A stretch of DNA of 14,055 bases from JBDHTS01 sp039808845 (GCA_039808845.1 JBDHTS010000061.1:1-14055); one strand, 5' to 3'. Shown: positions 8,101 to 14,055, counted from the first letter of the stretch. Notes: generated by a model not told the origin, from the letters alone. Made by a program: numbers and translations.

Positions 8101-8272
8101 GAAAAAACAGTATCTGGGGAACAAGCCTCTGGGCGGCGATATCTACGATCTGGCCGGTCCGATCGGCAAGTACATCGGGAAGGACTACAAGGACATCAGG
8201 ATAGGGGAGCCCGCGAAACCAGCGGTACAGGACGGTAGCAGCGAAGCGAAGGAGGCGAGCGCCACTCACTGA
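5180..8272 (+). CDS. Fused alginate O-acetyltransferase (AlgX-like) and mannuronan C5-epimerase (AlgG-like)
   Basis: One continuous 1030-residue frame. Residues 1 to about 32 are a signal peptide (KNRRANTIR, hydrophobic core, ASGAA), followed by a Pro/Ala linker. Residues 60-380 are an AlgX/AlgJ SGNH-like domain with AGKDGWLF, Asp199/His201 (DNHW) and Ser298 (LLGTSQS). Residues 395-492 match the AlgX C-terminal CBM-like region. Cys72, Cys255, Cys380 and Cys490 parallel the four cysteines of AlgX. An acidic/proline linker (about 495-555) leads into an AlgG beta-helix (about 556-1000) with DPHDRS at 802-807, His804 and Arg830 (spacing 26, as in AlgG), and Asn-rich turns. Both active sites look intact. 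The start is GTG 5180, since an in-frame stop lies at 5156 and later ATGs would cut the basic n-region. The Shine-Dalgarno is weak (GGAA). The predicted role is acetylation and epimerisation of nascent polymannuronate by one periplasmic protein. algD follows after 101 bp on the same strand. Confidence 0.93.
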   Translation: MKNRRANTIRSCLMAMVLIPAMMVAGGASGAAEAPAPLPAPAKAAPPAGTHVFTSADGDRYVVGDVKEVPLCPALKIVDTYKNEDNEDYAMLIAGKDGWLFRSRLDLKFRFLMTDRTEDSFRRLNDAFKYYGTDLVVAMLPTRGITEHDSLLPPYSNSYDAKTAAKNYLAMIEDMRGTGIRMADMTGVDAVSNFFLKRDNHWTDKGAAFTAEAVAKTIKGLPVYKSLEKTGFETSDLKEEVLSSHRYGEFIQQVCGTEIPRQPHEKVTKTAEKGKSGVSDSDLFGSAKEPEIALLGTSQSTDPEPSYANFEGHMEQLLGVRIANEAISGGSLQGSIGNYLIDGDFKRAKPKVVIWEMGAHYGFNQQSFLREIVPAVFGQCEAKDARAAADVAVEGVNDPVIFQGLADKKLKSHKYYVVLDISDKSQRMVKVKFTHADGRTDTVKLERSVRNFPINSGIFFAELSDVMVAPLDQVSLSLKKPSGTVKAKICQIPAGADKGEAIVSKEKDSHEVDDVDEPGVLESIREALSKHVFKRSYALDGSRETAEKAPSPPVLPDISGYTEQAVLAKLPALKAGNVAVAQMEGAPPLRKWAFDKRLVEFQTIQKRVEPLAIHIYSGVYNLQMLKDALPGTDYIVEKDGGYMLRIPIAVYPGAALVIKDLDKPLLLSQSKGAFIAGAGDVFIMNSTLVGWNDLEHRPATLDGKNSTFRPFLTMWDGTELYIVRSALKNMGYSLSKSYGLTVSTNDVIQEEFAAEHGDLLPPTGWIIDSLFENMYFGFYSYEAAHVAILRNTYRDNVIYGIDPHDRSHHLIIAYNKVSGSKKKHGIIISREVDDSWIFNNETRNNKGSGIMLDRNCVRTVVANNKSVYNHGDGITLYESPDNVLYNNVIENNHGSGIRIRNSWNIMAHGGSIAMNNGYAFEVYEDDLKGTSRDFDLDPVTTRAAGTFSGIDIESNAGIVKTGGFEMVRFININMKKQYLGNKPLGGDIYDLAGPIGKYIGKDYKDIRIGEPAKPAVQDGSSEAKEASATH

Positions 8273-8300
8273 TCCGTTCGCAAATGCAGCAATAATTTTC

Positions 8301-8329
8301 TTGTATTCCGTAAAACTTAACTCTACAAC
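8301..8329 (+). promoter_or_regulatory. Possible additional promoter for algD-alg8
   Basis: TTGTAT (8301-8306) and TACAAC (8324-8329) are separated by exactly 17 bp, in the AT-rich 101 bp gap before algD. There is no terminator-like hairpin after the fusion gene, so algD could be read both from upstream and from here. This is a weak motif match. Confidence 0.25.
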
Positions 8330-8357
8330 CTAACGCGTCTTTAAAATTACGGTCCAG

Positions 8358-8363
8358 AAGGAG
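8358..8363 (+). promoter_or_regulatory. Ribosome binding site of algD
   Basis: AAGGAG lies 10 bp before ATG 8374. It is the clearest Shine-Dalgarno in the rightward unit and fixes the algD start. Confidence 0.75.
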
Positions 8364-8373
8364 CTATCGTCCA

Positions 8374-9690
8374 ATGCGCATAAGTGTTTTCGGTCTTGGT
8401 TATGTCGGTGCGGTCGCAGGGGCCTGCATCGCGGATTCCGGCCATGAAGTCATCGCCATCGATACCGATCCGGTGAAAGTGAAATGCATCCAGGAAGGCC
8501 GCTCGCCGATCGTCGAGCCGGGCCTGCCGGAACTGATCAAGAAGAACGTCGAGGCCGGACGCCTGAAGGCGACGCTGTCCTGCGAGGAAGCCGTGATGGG
8601 CAGCGACATGTCGCTGATCTGCGTCGGCACGCCCAGCAACACCGACGGATCCCTGAAACTGGATTACGTGGAAGCCGTCTGCCGCGAAATCGGCGAAGTC
8701 CTGAAAAAGAAAAAGGACTTCCACATGGTCATCCTGCGCTCGACCGTCGTTCCCGGCACGGCGCACAACATCGCCATCCCGGCGCTGGAGAAGGCCTCCG
8801 GCAAAAAAGCGGGCGTCGATTTCGGCTTCGGCAACAACCCGGAATTCCTGCGCGAATCCACCGCGATCTACGACTACTTCAACCCGCCGAAAATCGTGAT
8901 CGGCGCGATCGACGAAAAAACCGGCAAAGCTGTTTCCGAGTTGTACAAAGGCATCGAAGCGCCTGAAGTCATCACGGACGTTCAAGTGGCCGAAGGCGTG
9001 AAATACGCCGACAATGCCTGGCACGCCATCAAGGTCGGCTTCGCCAACGAACTGGGCAACATCCTGAAGGAACTCGGCGTCGACAGCCATAAAGTCATGC
9101 AGATCTTCTTCCTGGACACCAAGCTGAACATCTCCAAGCACTACCTGACTCCTGGCTTCGCCTTCGGCGGCTCCTGCCTGCCGAAAGACGTTCGCGCCAT
9201 CCGCGCCAGCGGCAAGTCGAAGGGCCTGAAAACGCCGATCTTCGACGCCCTGCTGGAAGCGAACGACGAGCAGGTCCGCCGCGCCCATAAAATGGTCAAG
9301 GACAGCGGCAAGAAGAAAGTCGCGATGCTGGGCCTGGCGTTCAAGGCGGACTCCGACGACCTGCGCGAAAGCCCGCTGGTGACTCTGGCCGACCTTCTGC
9401 TGAAAGACGGCATCGAGCTGAAAGTGTACGATCCTCACGTTTACGAAGCGTCGAACATGGAAGGCGCGAACCAGAAATACATTCGCGAAGGCATCCCGCA
9501 CATCTCGAAAAACCTGGTCGCCAAGGCCGACGAACTGAACGGATCCGAAGTGATCATCGTCGGCAACCACGGCAAGGATTTCAGCGCGATCCTGAACAAC
9601 GCCAACGACAACGTCACCATCATCGACCTGGTCCGCTTGAAGGACCGCGCCGGAGAAGGACGCAAAAACTACACCGGCATCTGCTGGTAA
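8374..9690 (+). CDS. algD: GDP-mannose 6-dehydrogenase AlgD
   Basis: AlgD oxidises GDP-mannose to GDP-mannuronate with two NAD+. This is the committed step and supplies the polymerase in the cytoplasm. It is 438 residues (Pseudomonas 436). The N-terminal Rossmann domain starts with GLGYVG at 7-12 and a strand ending AIDTD. The active-site nucleophile is Cys268 in GGSCLPKD, the same number as in P. aeruginosa AlgD. Lys210 and Asn214 lie in the conserved central helix, and the C-terminal nucleotide-binding domain follows (VAMLGLAFKADSDDLRESP). UDP-glucose/UDP-ManNAc dehydrogenases are relatives, but the length, the GTPSNTDGSL segment and the Alg neighbours favour AlgD. Codons are strongly biased to CTG, GGC and GCC compared with algG, hinting at high expression. 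alg8 begins 13 bp after its stop. Confidence 0.96.
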   Translation: MRISVFGLGYVGAVAGACIADSGHEVIAIDTDPVKVKCIQEGRSPIVEPGLPELIKKNVEAGRLKATLSCEEAVMGSDMSLICVGTPSNTDGSLKLDYVEAVCREIGEVLKKKKDFHMVILRSTVVPGTAHNIAIPALEKASGKKAGVDFGFGNNPEFLRESTAIYDYFNPPKIVIGAIDEKTGKAVSELYKGIEAPEVITDVQVAEGVKYADNAWHAIKVGFANELGNILKELGVDSHKVMQIFFLDTKLNISKHYLTPGFAFGGSCLPKDVRAIRASGKSKGLKTPIFDALLEANDEQVRRAHKMVKDSGKKKVAMLGLAFKADSDDLRESPLVTLADLLLKDGIELKVYDPHVYEASNMEGANQKYIREGIPHISKNLVAKADELNGSEVIIVGNHGKDFSAILNNANDNVTIIDLVRLKDRAGEGRKNYTGICW

Positions 9691-9703
9691 GAAAGTTGAA
9701 GAC

Positions 9704-11257
9704 ATGACGACAGCCATGACCGCCAAGGCGGATGCGATTCAGCGTAAAACTCCGCTCTGGGCCATGCCCGGACTGAAAGGGTTCATCGTTTATACCGTCT
9801 GCCTGGTGTTCATGGCGTCCATGCTTCCCCCCGTGGCGTTCCAGCCGGGATCGAAGCAATTCATCCTGGTGATCGGCGGCCTTGCCATGTGGCGCTACTC
9901 ATGGGGCCTTCTCCACTTCATCCGCTCCTTTATTTACCGCAAGAAAGTTTTCCCCAGGCTACGCGCCATGGCTGACGCAGCGACGGATGAGTTGATGCCC
10001 CCACATATCTATCTTCTGGTGACCAGCTTCCGCATCGACATGGATACGACCACCAAGGTGTTCCGGGCGGCGATTCAGGAAGGGATCAACTGCGGCGTAA
10101 AAACGACAATCGTTGCTTCCATCGTCGAACTGGCCGACGAATTCCTGGTCAAGGAAGTCTTCCGCAAGCTGGCGCCGCCGGACCGCGTGAAGCTGCAAAT
10201 CGTGCGCATTCCCGGCACCGGCAAGCGCGACGGCCTGGCCCAGGCGTTCCGCGCGATTTCCCGCGACATGCCCGAACCCGGTTCCCTGGTGGCCGTGATC
10301 GACGGTGACTCCGTCCTCGAAGAAGGGCTGGTCCGTAAATGCGCGCCGTTCTTCCGCATGATGCCGCAGCTCGGCGCCCTGACGACCGATGAGGAATGCG
10401 ATGTGAAGGGCAGCCGGATCATCCGTGAATGGCACCACCTGAGATTCGCCCAGCGTCAGATTTTGATGTCGTCGGTGGCCTTGTCGAAAAAAGTGCTTAC
10501 GTTGACGGGCCGGATGTCGATGTTCCGCGTTGAAATCGTCACGCATCCGGATTTCATCAACCATGTCGAGGCGGACGCCATCGACCACTGGCGTCTCGGC
10601 CATTTCAAGTTCCTGACCGGCGACGATAAATCCAGCTGGTTCTGGGTGCTGAAAGCCGGCTACGACATGATGTATGTGCCCGACACCATCGTCATGACGG
10701 TCGAGCATCCGCCTTCGGATAATTTCTTCAAAGCCACGACCCAGCTGATGTTCCGCTGGTTCGGCAACATGCTGCGCACGAACGGCCGCGCCTTGATGCT
10801 GGGCCCGCGCCGTGTTGGCCTGTTTACCTGGTGGTGCGTATTCGATCAGCGGATTTCCATGTGGACGTCTCTGGCCGGCCCGACCTTCGCGATCATGCTG
10901 GTCATCAAGCACTCGCTCGCGTTCCTGCCCATTTATCTTGTCTGGATCGGGTTTACGCGGTGGGTGATGAGCCTGATGCTGCTGGCCTCGCGCCCGGTGC
11001 TCAGCTGGTATTACCCCTTCCTGATCTATTACAACCAGATCTGGGGGTCGTGCATCAAAACCTACGTGTTCTTCCGCCTCGACGTGCAGTCATGGACCCG
11101 CCAGAAGACCAAGCTGGCGCGGGGCCTGACGGCGGAACAGCAGATGCTGATGAAGGGCAGTTCCATCGCGCTGCACTCGATCGCCATCATGTGCTTCATC
11201 GCGCTGGCCGGCCTGATTTCGGGCGTCTTCGGCATCCCGTTCGTGGGGCAGCAATAA
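9704..11257 (+). CDS. alg8: Alginate polymerase catalytic subunit Alg8 (GT2 glycosyltransferase)
   Basis: Alg8 is the inner-membrane processive glycosyltransferase that polymerises GDP-mannuronate. It is 517 residues (P. aeruginosa 494). Two N-terminal membrane segments lie at about 26-46 and 52-73, a cytoplasmic GT2 domain at about 100-345, and further hydrophobic segments at about 390-460 and 487-510. Catalytic motifs are IDGDS (199-203, Asp200/Asp202) and GDDK (306-309), matching Asp188/Asp190 and Asp295/Asp296/Lys297 of P. aeruginosa Alg8. The conserved QLMFRWFGNMLRTN follows at 347-360. Spacing of 13 bp to algD implies cotranscription. In Pseudomonas, Alg8 needs the c-di-GMP-binding partner Alg44, encoded next door; here a terminator follows directly and no PilZ-domain gene is in the window. 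The Shine-Dalgarno before ATG 9704 is weak, so translational coupling to algD is possible. Confidence 0.95.
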   Translation: MTTAMTAKADAIQRKTPLWAMPGLKGFIVYTVCLVFMASMLPPVAFQPGSKQFILVIGGLAMWRYSWGLLHFIRSFIYRKKVFPRLRAMADAATDELMPPHIYLLVTSFRIDMDTTTKVFRAAIQEGINCGVKTTIVASIVELADEFLVKEVFRKLAPPDRVKLQIVRIPGTGKRDGLAQAFRAISRDMPEPGSLVAVIDGDSVLEEGLVRKCAPFFRMMPQLGALTTDEECDVKGSRIIREWHHLRFAQRQILMSSVALSKKVLTLTGRMSMFRVEIVTHPDFINHVEADAIDHWRLGHFKFLTGDDKSSWFWVLKAGYDMMYVPDTIVMTVEHPPSDNFFKATTQLMFRWFGNMLRTNGRALMLGPRRVGLFTWWCVFDQRISMWTSLAGPTFAIMLVIKHSLAFLPIYLVWIGFTRWVMSLMLLASRPVLSWYYPFLIYYNQIWGSCIKTYVFFRLDVQSWTRQKTKLARGLTAEQQMLMKGSSIALHSIAIMCFIALAGLISGVFGIPFVGQQ

Positions 11258-11288
11258 GCCTTCGTTTTTATTTGAGATCTGAAAAAAG

Positions 11289-11328
11289 CGCCTCCGGGGC
11301 TTTCCCGAAGGCGGGAGGCGTTCTGTTT
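11289..11328. terminator. Bidirectional intrinsic terminator between alg8 and the small gene
   Basis: CGCCTCC (11289-11295) pairs with GGAGGCG (11314-11320), with a further GGGG/CCC pairing inside. On the plus strand TTCTGTTT follows, ending the alg8 transcript. On the minus strand the stem is followed by CTTTTTTC (from AAAAAA at 11282-11287), a good T-run that ends the small leftward gene. Confidence 0.8.
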
Positions 11329-11340
11329 CTATAAAGACTT

Positions 11341-11631
11341 CTAGTTCGCCGTCCTGCCGGCAGCGAGATAGCATACGTTATCCACGCGGGACGCTACGGC
11401 CATGCGCATACCTTCAACCTTCTGGCGGGCTGTGGCGGCGGAAACGCGGGCAACGCCCTGTTGCGCGGCCATAGCGGTTTTGACAACATCGGAGATAACG
11501 TCGATGACCCGCATCATGTTGGAAAGGTCTGCAGGCATATCCTGGCCCCGGACGTCGATCTGCCCGTTCTGGACAGTGATCAGCGCGTGGCCGTCGATGG
11601 AGATTTCAAAATCCGGCGATCCTGTTTTCAT
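11341..11631 (-). CDS. Small conserved-looking hypothetical protein (96 residues)
   Basis: I do not recognise this family. The 96-residue product has no signal peptide or membrane segment, so it is probably cytoplasmic. The first 30 residues look like beta-strands (FEISIDGHALITV, GQIDVRG). From about 35 to 80 the sequence is Ala/Val/Met-rich and probably helical (MMRVIDVISDVVKTAMAA). There is one cysteine, Cys87. Support for a real gene: GGGGG 6 bp before ATG 11631, a TAG stop just before a terminator with a strong T-run in its direction, and an AT-rich upstream region with a possible promoter. It lies between alg8 and algI, so a role linked to alginate is possible, but only by context. Confidence 0.7.
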   Translation of the reverse strand: MKTGSPDFEISIDGHALITVQNGQIDVRGQDMPADLSNMMRVIDVISDVVKTAMAAQQGVARVSAATARQKVEGMRMAVASRVDNVCYLAAGRTAN

Positions 11632-11677
11632 GAATAGCCCCCTTTACACAATGCCTGAGTTGCTGGCTCCTGAATAA

Positions 11678-11705
11678 ATGATATCTAAAAAAAGCCGTTT
11701 GTCCG
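11678..11705 (-). promoter_or_regulatory. Possible promoter of the small hypothetical gene
   Basis: On the minus strand a -10-like TATCAT (plus bases 11678-11683) lies 16 bp downstream of CGGACA (11700-11705), with a T7 run between them. The leader would be about 40 nt. The rest of the 231 bp gap (11632-11862) is AT-rich with no gene-sized frame. Confidence 0.25.
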
Positions 11706-11862
11706 TTACAAAAGAGAAACAATCGCAAAGAATCGTTACTGCACAGCACAATATTGCAACGCAACAAACCTGCTGATTTTATTGAATTTTTTGTTATGAC
11801 TATTTAATTTCGGCGCTTTTACTGCATGAATTCTTCGGCAAGGCCGTTTAGTGAAAGTATTA

Positions 11863-13314
11863 TTAAAACTGGAAGTACAGAAACGGCGAATAGCTCATTG
11901 CGACAAGCCTTGTGATGGCAATCACGAAAAATCCGGCCGCGACAATCTGCATGAGCAGGGGGGGATTCGTTTTCATGGCCGTGCTGCCCTTGGACAGTTC
12001 GACCGGCTCACGCCAGTTTGCGGCAAGCTTGGGCTGCATAAAGATGAGCGCAACACCCCCGATCAGGGCACAGAGGTAAATACCCTTGATTTCCCAGCCA
12101 AAGGCATCGCTGATGCCGATACCGTTCATTCCTGCCATGCCTTCGTAAAAGGACAAGGCGGTCTCCATATTCGGCGCGCGGAACAGAACCCAGCCGATCA
12201 TCACGAAGAAGATAAGATATATGGAGGCCAGAGAACTGGTCAGCAGGGTCAGTTTGGCATCCTTGCCCCTGATTTCACCGACAAAGCGTTCGATGGCCAG
12301 CAGGCCGCCATGCAGCGCGCCCCAGAGCACGAACGTCCAGTTGGCGCCATGCCACAGCCCGCCCAGCAGCATCGTCAGGAACAGGTTGATATAGGTCCTG
12401 ACCTTGCCCTTCCGGTTGCCGCCAAGGGAAATATAAAGATAATCGCGCAGCCAGGTGGACAGGCTGATATGCCAGCGGCGCCAGAACTCCGTGATGCTCT
12501 TGCTGATATAGGGGAAATTGAAGTTCTCGATGAACCGGAATCCCATCATCAAAGCCAGTCCCACGGCCATTTCGCTGTAACCGGAGAAGTCGAAATACAG
12601 CTGGACGGCATAGGCGATGACGCCCAGCCAGGCATCCGCCATGCTGGGGTTTTCAAGCGCGAAGGCGGCATCCGCCAGAGGGGCGACTGTATCCGCGATC
12701 AGGACTTTTTTGGCAAAACCCAGCATGAACCGGTAAGCGCCTTCGGAAAACAGGTCGAAGCCGTGGCGGCGATTCGTAAACTGCCAGGCCAGATCCTTGT
12801 AACGAAGCACGGGACCGGCGATCAGGTGCGGGAAAAGGGTGATAAACGACGCAAAATCAAAGAGATTGCGGGTCGCGGGCGTATCCTTGCGCCAGACGTC
12901 GACGATATAGCTGATGGCGTGGAAAACGAAAAACGAAATGCCGATGGGCAGCAGGACGTGGACGAATTCCTCCGGCACATTGACGCCGGCCTTGATCATG
13001 ATGGCCTGGAAGCTGCTGACCCCGAAATTCCAGTATTTGAAATAGCCGAGGGTCAGAAGATTGGCGATGACGCCGCCGCGCATCAGCCACATGGCCCTCG
13101 GCGTGCCCCGCCATTTTTCAATGCCCAGAGCGATCAGCCAGCTGCCACCGATAATGGAGTAGAGGAGGAGAAGGAAATCAACCCGCCACCAGGCATAAAA
13201 CACTGAACTGCCAGCCAGAATGACGGCTGAACGCCAGCGGAAAGGGGTAAGGTAATAGACCGAAAGGAAGATCGGCAGGAACACGAACAGAAAGATCGGT
13301 GAAGCGAAGATCAT
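11863..13314 (-). CDS. algI: Alginate O-acetyltransferase AlgI (MBOAT membrane protein)
   Basis: AlgI is the inner-membrane MBOAT protein that moves acetyl groups from a cytoplasmic donor to the periplasmic acetylation proteins AlgJ, AlgF and AlgX. It is 483 residues (P. aeruginosa 520), with many hydrophobic segments starting at 5-22 and 28-52. The essential histidine is His322 in WHGANW, the same number as in P. aeruginosa AlgI. A second conserved histidine, His282, lies in RRWHISLS after FNFPYISKSITEFW. IGISFFVFHAISY (124-136) and HLIAGPVLRY (163-172) are further family signatures. A DltB-type D-alanine transporter is the main alternative, but length, motifs and neighbours favour AlgI. CAGGAC lies about 6 bp before ATG 13314. 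The gene starts 40 bp after the algF stop, so algF-algI form one unit. I see no strong terminator after its stop, only a 4-bp-stem hairpin near 11837-11847. Confidence 0.95.
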   Translation of the reverse strand: MIFASPIFLFVFLPIFLSVYYLTPFRWRSAVILAGSSVFYAWWRVDFLLLLYSIIGGSWLIALGIEKWRGTPRAMWLMRGGVIANLLTLGYFKYWNFGVSSFQAIMIKAGVNVPEEFVHVLLPIGISFFVFHAISYIVDVWRKDTPATRNLFDFASFITLFPHLIAGPVLRYKDLAWQFTNRRHGFDLFSEGAYRFMLGFAKKVLIADTVAPLADAAFALENPSMADAWLGVIAYAVQLYFDFSGYSEMAVGLALMMGFRFIENFNFPYISKSITEFWRRWHISLSTWLRDYLYISLGGNRKGKVRTYINLFLTMLLGGLWHGANWTFVLWGALHGGLLAIERFVGEIRGKDAKLTLLTSSLASIYLIFFVMIGWVLFRAPNMETALSFYEGMAGMNGIGISDAFGWEIKGIYLCALIGGVALIFMQPKLAANWREPVELSKGSTAMKTNPPLLMQIVAAGFFVIAITRLVAMSYSPFLYFQF

Positions 13315-13353
13315 GATCCGTCCTGTTCCTGCCGTGTCGCTTGAATCTTAAGA

Positions 13354-13992
13354 TTACTGTGTGGTGTCGGTTGTGGCCTGGAACTGGACGGCTTCGACCT
13401 TGTCCTTGTCTTCCTTGGCCATCACGCCTGTTGCGGCATTGCGCTTCAGCTCGACGTTCGGGACGTCGGCGGTCTTGGTGTCGCCGTCAAAAACGGCCAG
13501 CTGGACAGCCAGGGGATTGATTTCGCGGTAGCCGGCTTTGCCAGGTTCGACGGCGGGAACGACTTCGATCTTGCCGTCAGCGGTTTTCAGGGAGAGTTTT
13601 TTGCCAGTCAGGTTGTAAAAACCGATGATCGCCTTGCTCTGGTCCTTCAGCGCCTCGTCTTTCAGGACGGTCAGTGTTTCGCCTTTCAGAACGGCCGTGT
13701 AATATGCGCCGCTTTCCAGGGTTTCGGAGGCTTTTGCCGCACCGACGGCAATATCCGCCTGGCCTTCTTTTACAGGCACGTAAGCGCCGGCTTTGTTGTG
13801 GCCGACTTCATTATAGGCTTTGCCGCGGATTTCAGGTTTTGCAGCCTGATCGGCGGTTCCGGCATTGATCAGACGGACGAAGGCGGAGCCTTCAGGGGCG
13901 ACCGGATCGTATAAACCCTCATCCTGAGCGCGGGATTGACCGGCGCCGAACGCCACAACCACGAATGCCAGTAACACAAGCCATTTTTTCAT
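13354..13992 (-). CDS. algF: Alginate O-acetylation protein AlgF
   Basis: AlgF is a non-catalytic periplasmic protein required for alginate O-acetylation. In Pseudomonas it links AlgI/AlgJ to AlgX. I start it at ATG 13992 (212 residues; P. aeruginosa 216). An AGGAG sits 7 bp upstream, and this start begins directly with a clean signal peptide (MKKWLVLL to QSRA, cleavage before Gln23). An ATG at 14037 in the same frame would add 15 basic residues and overlaps a likely -10 box. The mature start EGLYDPVAPEGSAFVRLINA is typical of AlgF, and the rest looks all-beta with many short strands, as expected for two beta-sandwich domains. It is followed by algI. The family is usually adjacent to algI and algJ; here algJ has moved to a separate unit. 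Confidence 0.9.
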   Translation of the reverse strand: MKKWLVLLAFVVVAFGAGQSRAQDEGLYDPVAPEGSAFVRLINAGTADQAAKPEIRGKAYNEVGHNKAGAYVPVKEGQADIAVGAAKASETLESGAYYTAVLKGETLTVLKDEALKDQSKAIIGFYNLTGKKLSLKTADGKIEVVPAVEPGKAGYREINPLAVQLAVFDGDTKTADVPNVELKRNAATGVMAKEDKDKVEAVQFQATTDTTQ

Positions 13993-13997
13993 GCGGA

Positions 13998-14004
13998 TTC
14001 TCCT
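13998..14004 (-). promoter_or_regulatory. Ribosome binding site deciding the algF start
   Basis: AGGAGAA on the minus strand, with AGGAG 7 bp from ATG 13992. It favours this start over the upstream in-frame ATG at 14037, which has no such site inside the window. Confidence 0.75.
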
Positions 14005-14036
14005 GAAAAATAAAGGTTTTATCTTTGTGCAGCGCA

Positions 14037-14042
14037 TATATA
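14037..14042 (-). promoter_or_regulatory. Possible -10 element of the algF-algI promoter
   Basis: TATATA about 45 bp before the algF start on the minus strand. The matching -35 would fall outside the window, so this cannot be confirmed here. Confidence 0.25.
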
Positions 14043-14055
14043 GGAGCCAATTGTG

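Noticed and set aside
8347..9726. Long open frame (459 codons) on the minus strand across algD
   Set aside because: Antisense to algD. The length follows from the strongly biased codons of algD. The translation is a low-complexity Val/Asp/Phe/Arg mix with no recognisable domain.
11851..13206. Open frame (451 codons) on the plus strand across algI
   Set aside because: Antisense to a clear MBOAT protein; the translation is charged and repetitive with no signal or domain.
13993..14037. Extended algF start at ATG 14037
   Set aside because: It would add 15 basic residues before a normal signal peptide, has no ribosome binding site in the window, and overlaps a likely -10 box. ATG 13992 has an AGGAG at the right distance.
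1..14055. CRISPR arrays, tRNA/rRNA genes, insertion sequences, integrase or attachment sites
   Set aside because: I looked for repeated spacers, cloverleaf-like segments, transposase motifs and flanking repeats and saw none; nearly all of the window is accounted for by alg genes.

Overview
The window is almost entirely a biosynthesis and modification locus for alginate (acetylated, epimerised polymannuronate) in a Gram-negative bacterium. It holds ten protein-coding genes. Nine are recognisable alg-family genes: algD, alg8, algI, algJ, algF, algX, algL and two proteins carrying an AlgG mannuronan C5-epimerase module. The DNA is moderately GC-rich. The proteins have Sec signals, lipoprotein signals and periplasmic polymer-modifying domains, as expected of a proteobacterial envelope. 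I cannot assign the genus. It is clearly not the canonical Pseudomonas/Azotobacter arrangement.

Layout, left to right. 1-1212 (-): an AlgG epimerase with an N-terminal membrane anchor, cut by the window edge. 1316-2452 (+): AlgL, a PL5 polymannuronate lyase predicted to be a lipoprotein, divergent from algG. A strong hairpin lies between the convergent ends of algL and algX. 2503-5022 (-): an algJ-algX operon. 5180-8272 (+): a 1030-residue fusion of an AlgX-type O-acetyltransferase with an AlgG-type epimerase. It is followed in the same direction by algD (8374-9690) and alg8 (9704-11257), then a bidirectional terminator. 11341-11631 (-): a small gene I do not recognise. 11863-13992 (-): an algF-algI operon.

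How the genes work together (known biology of the families). AlgD makes GDP-mannuronate. Alg8 polymerises it across the inner membrane. AlgI moves acetyl groups to the periplasm, where AlgJ, AlgF and AlgX place them on the polymer. AlgG converts mannuronate to guluronate, and AlgL clears stray polymer. Genes usually in the same operon (alg44, algK, algE, algA) are not in the window.

The most unusual item is the AlgX-AlgG fusion. It joins two modifications that compete for the same mannuronate residues, in one exported chain, and the catalytic residues of both halves appear intact. Separate AlgX and AlgG proteins are also encoded here, so both modules exist in two copies. The locus is broken into at least five transcription units, with divergent promoter regions that share a short TGCAGC-centred element.
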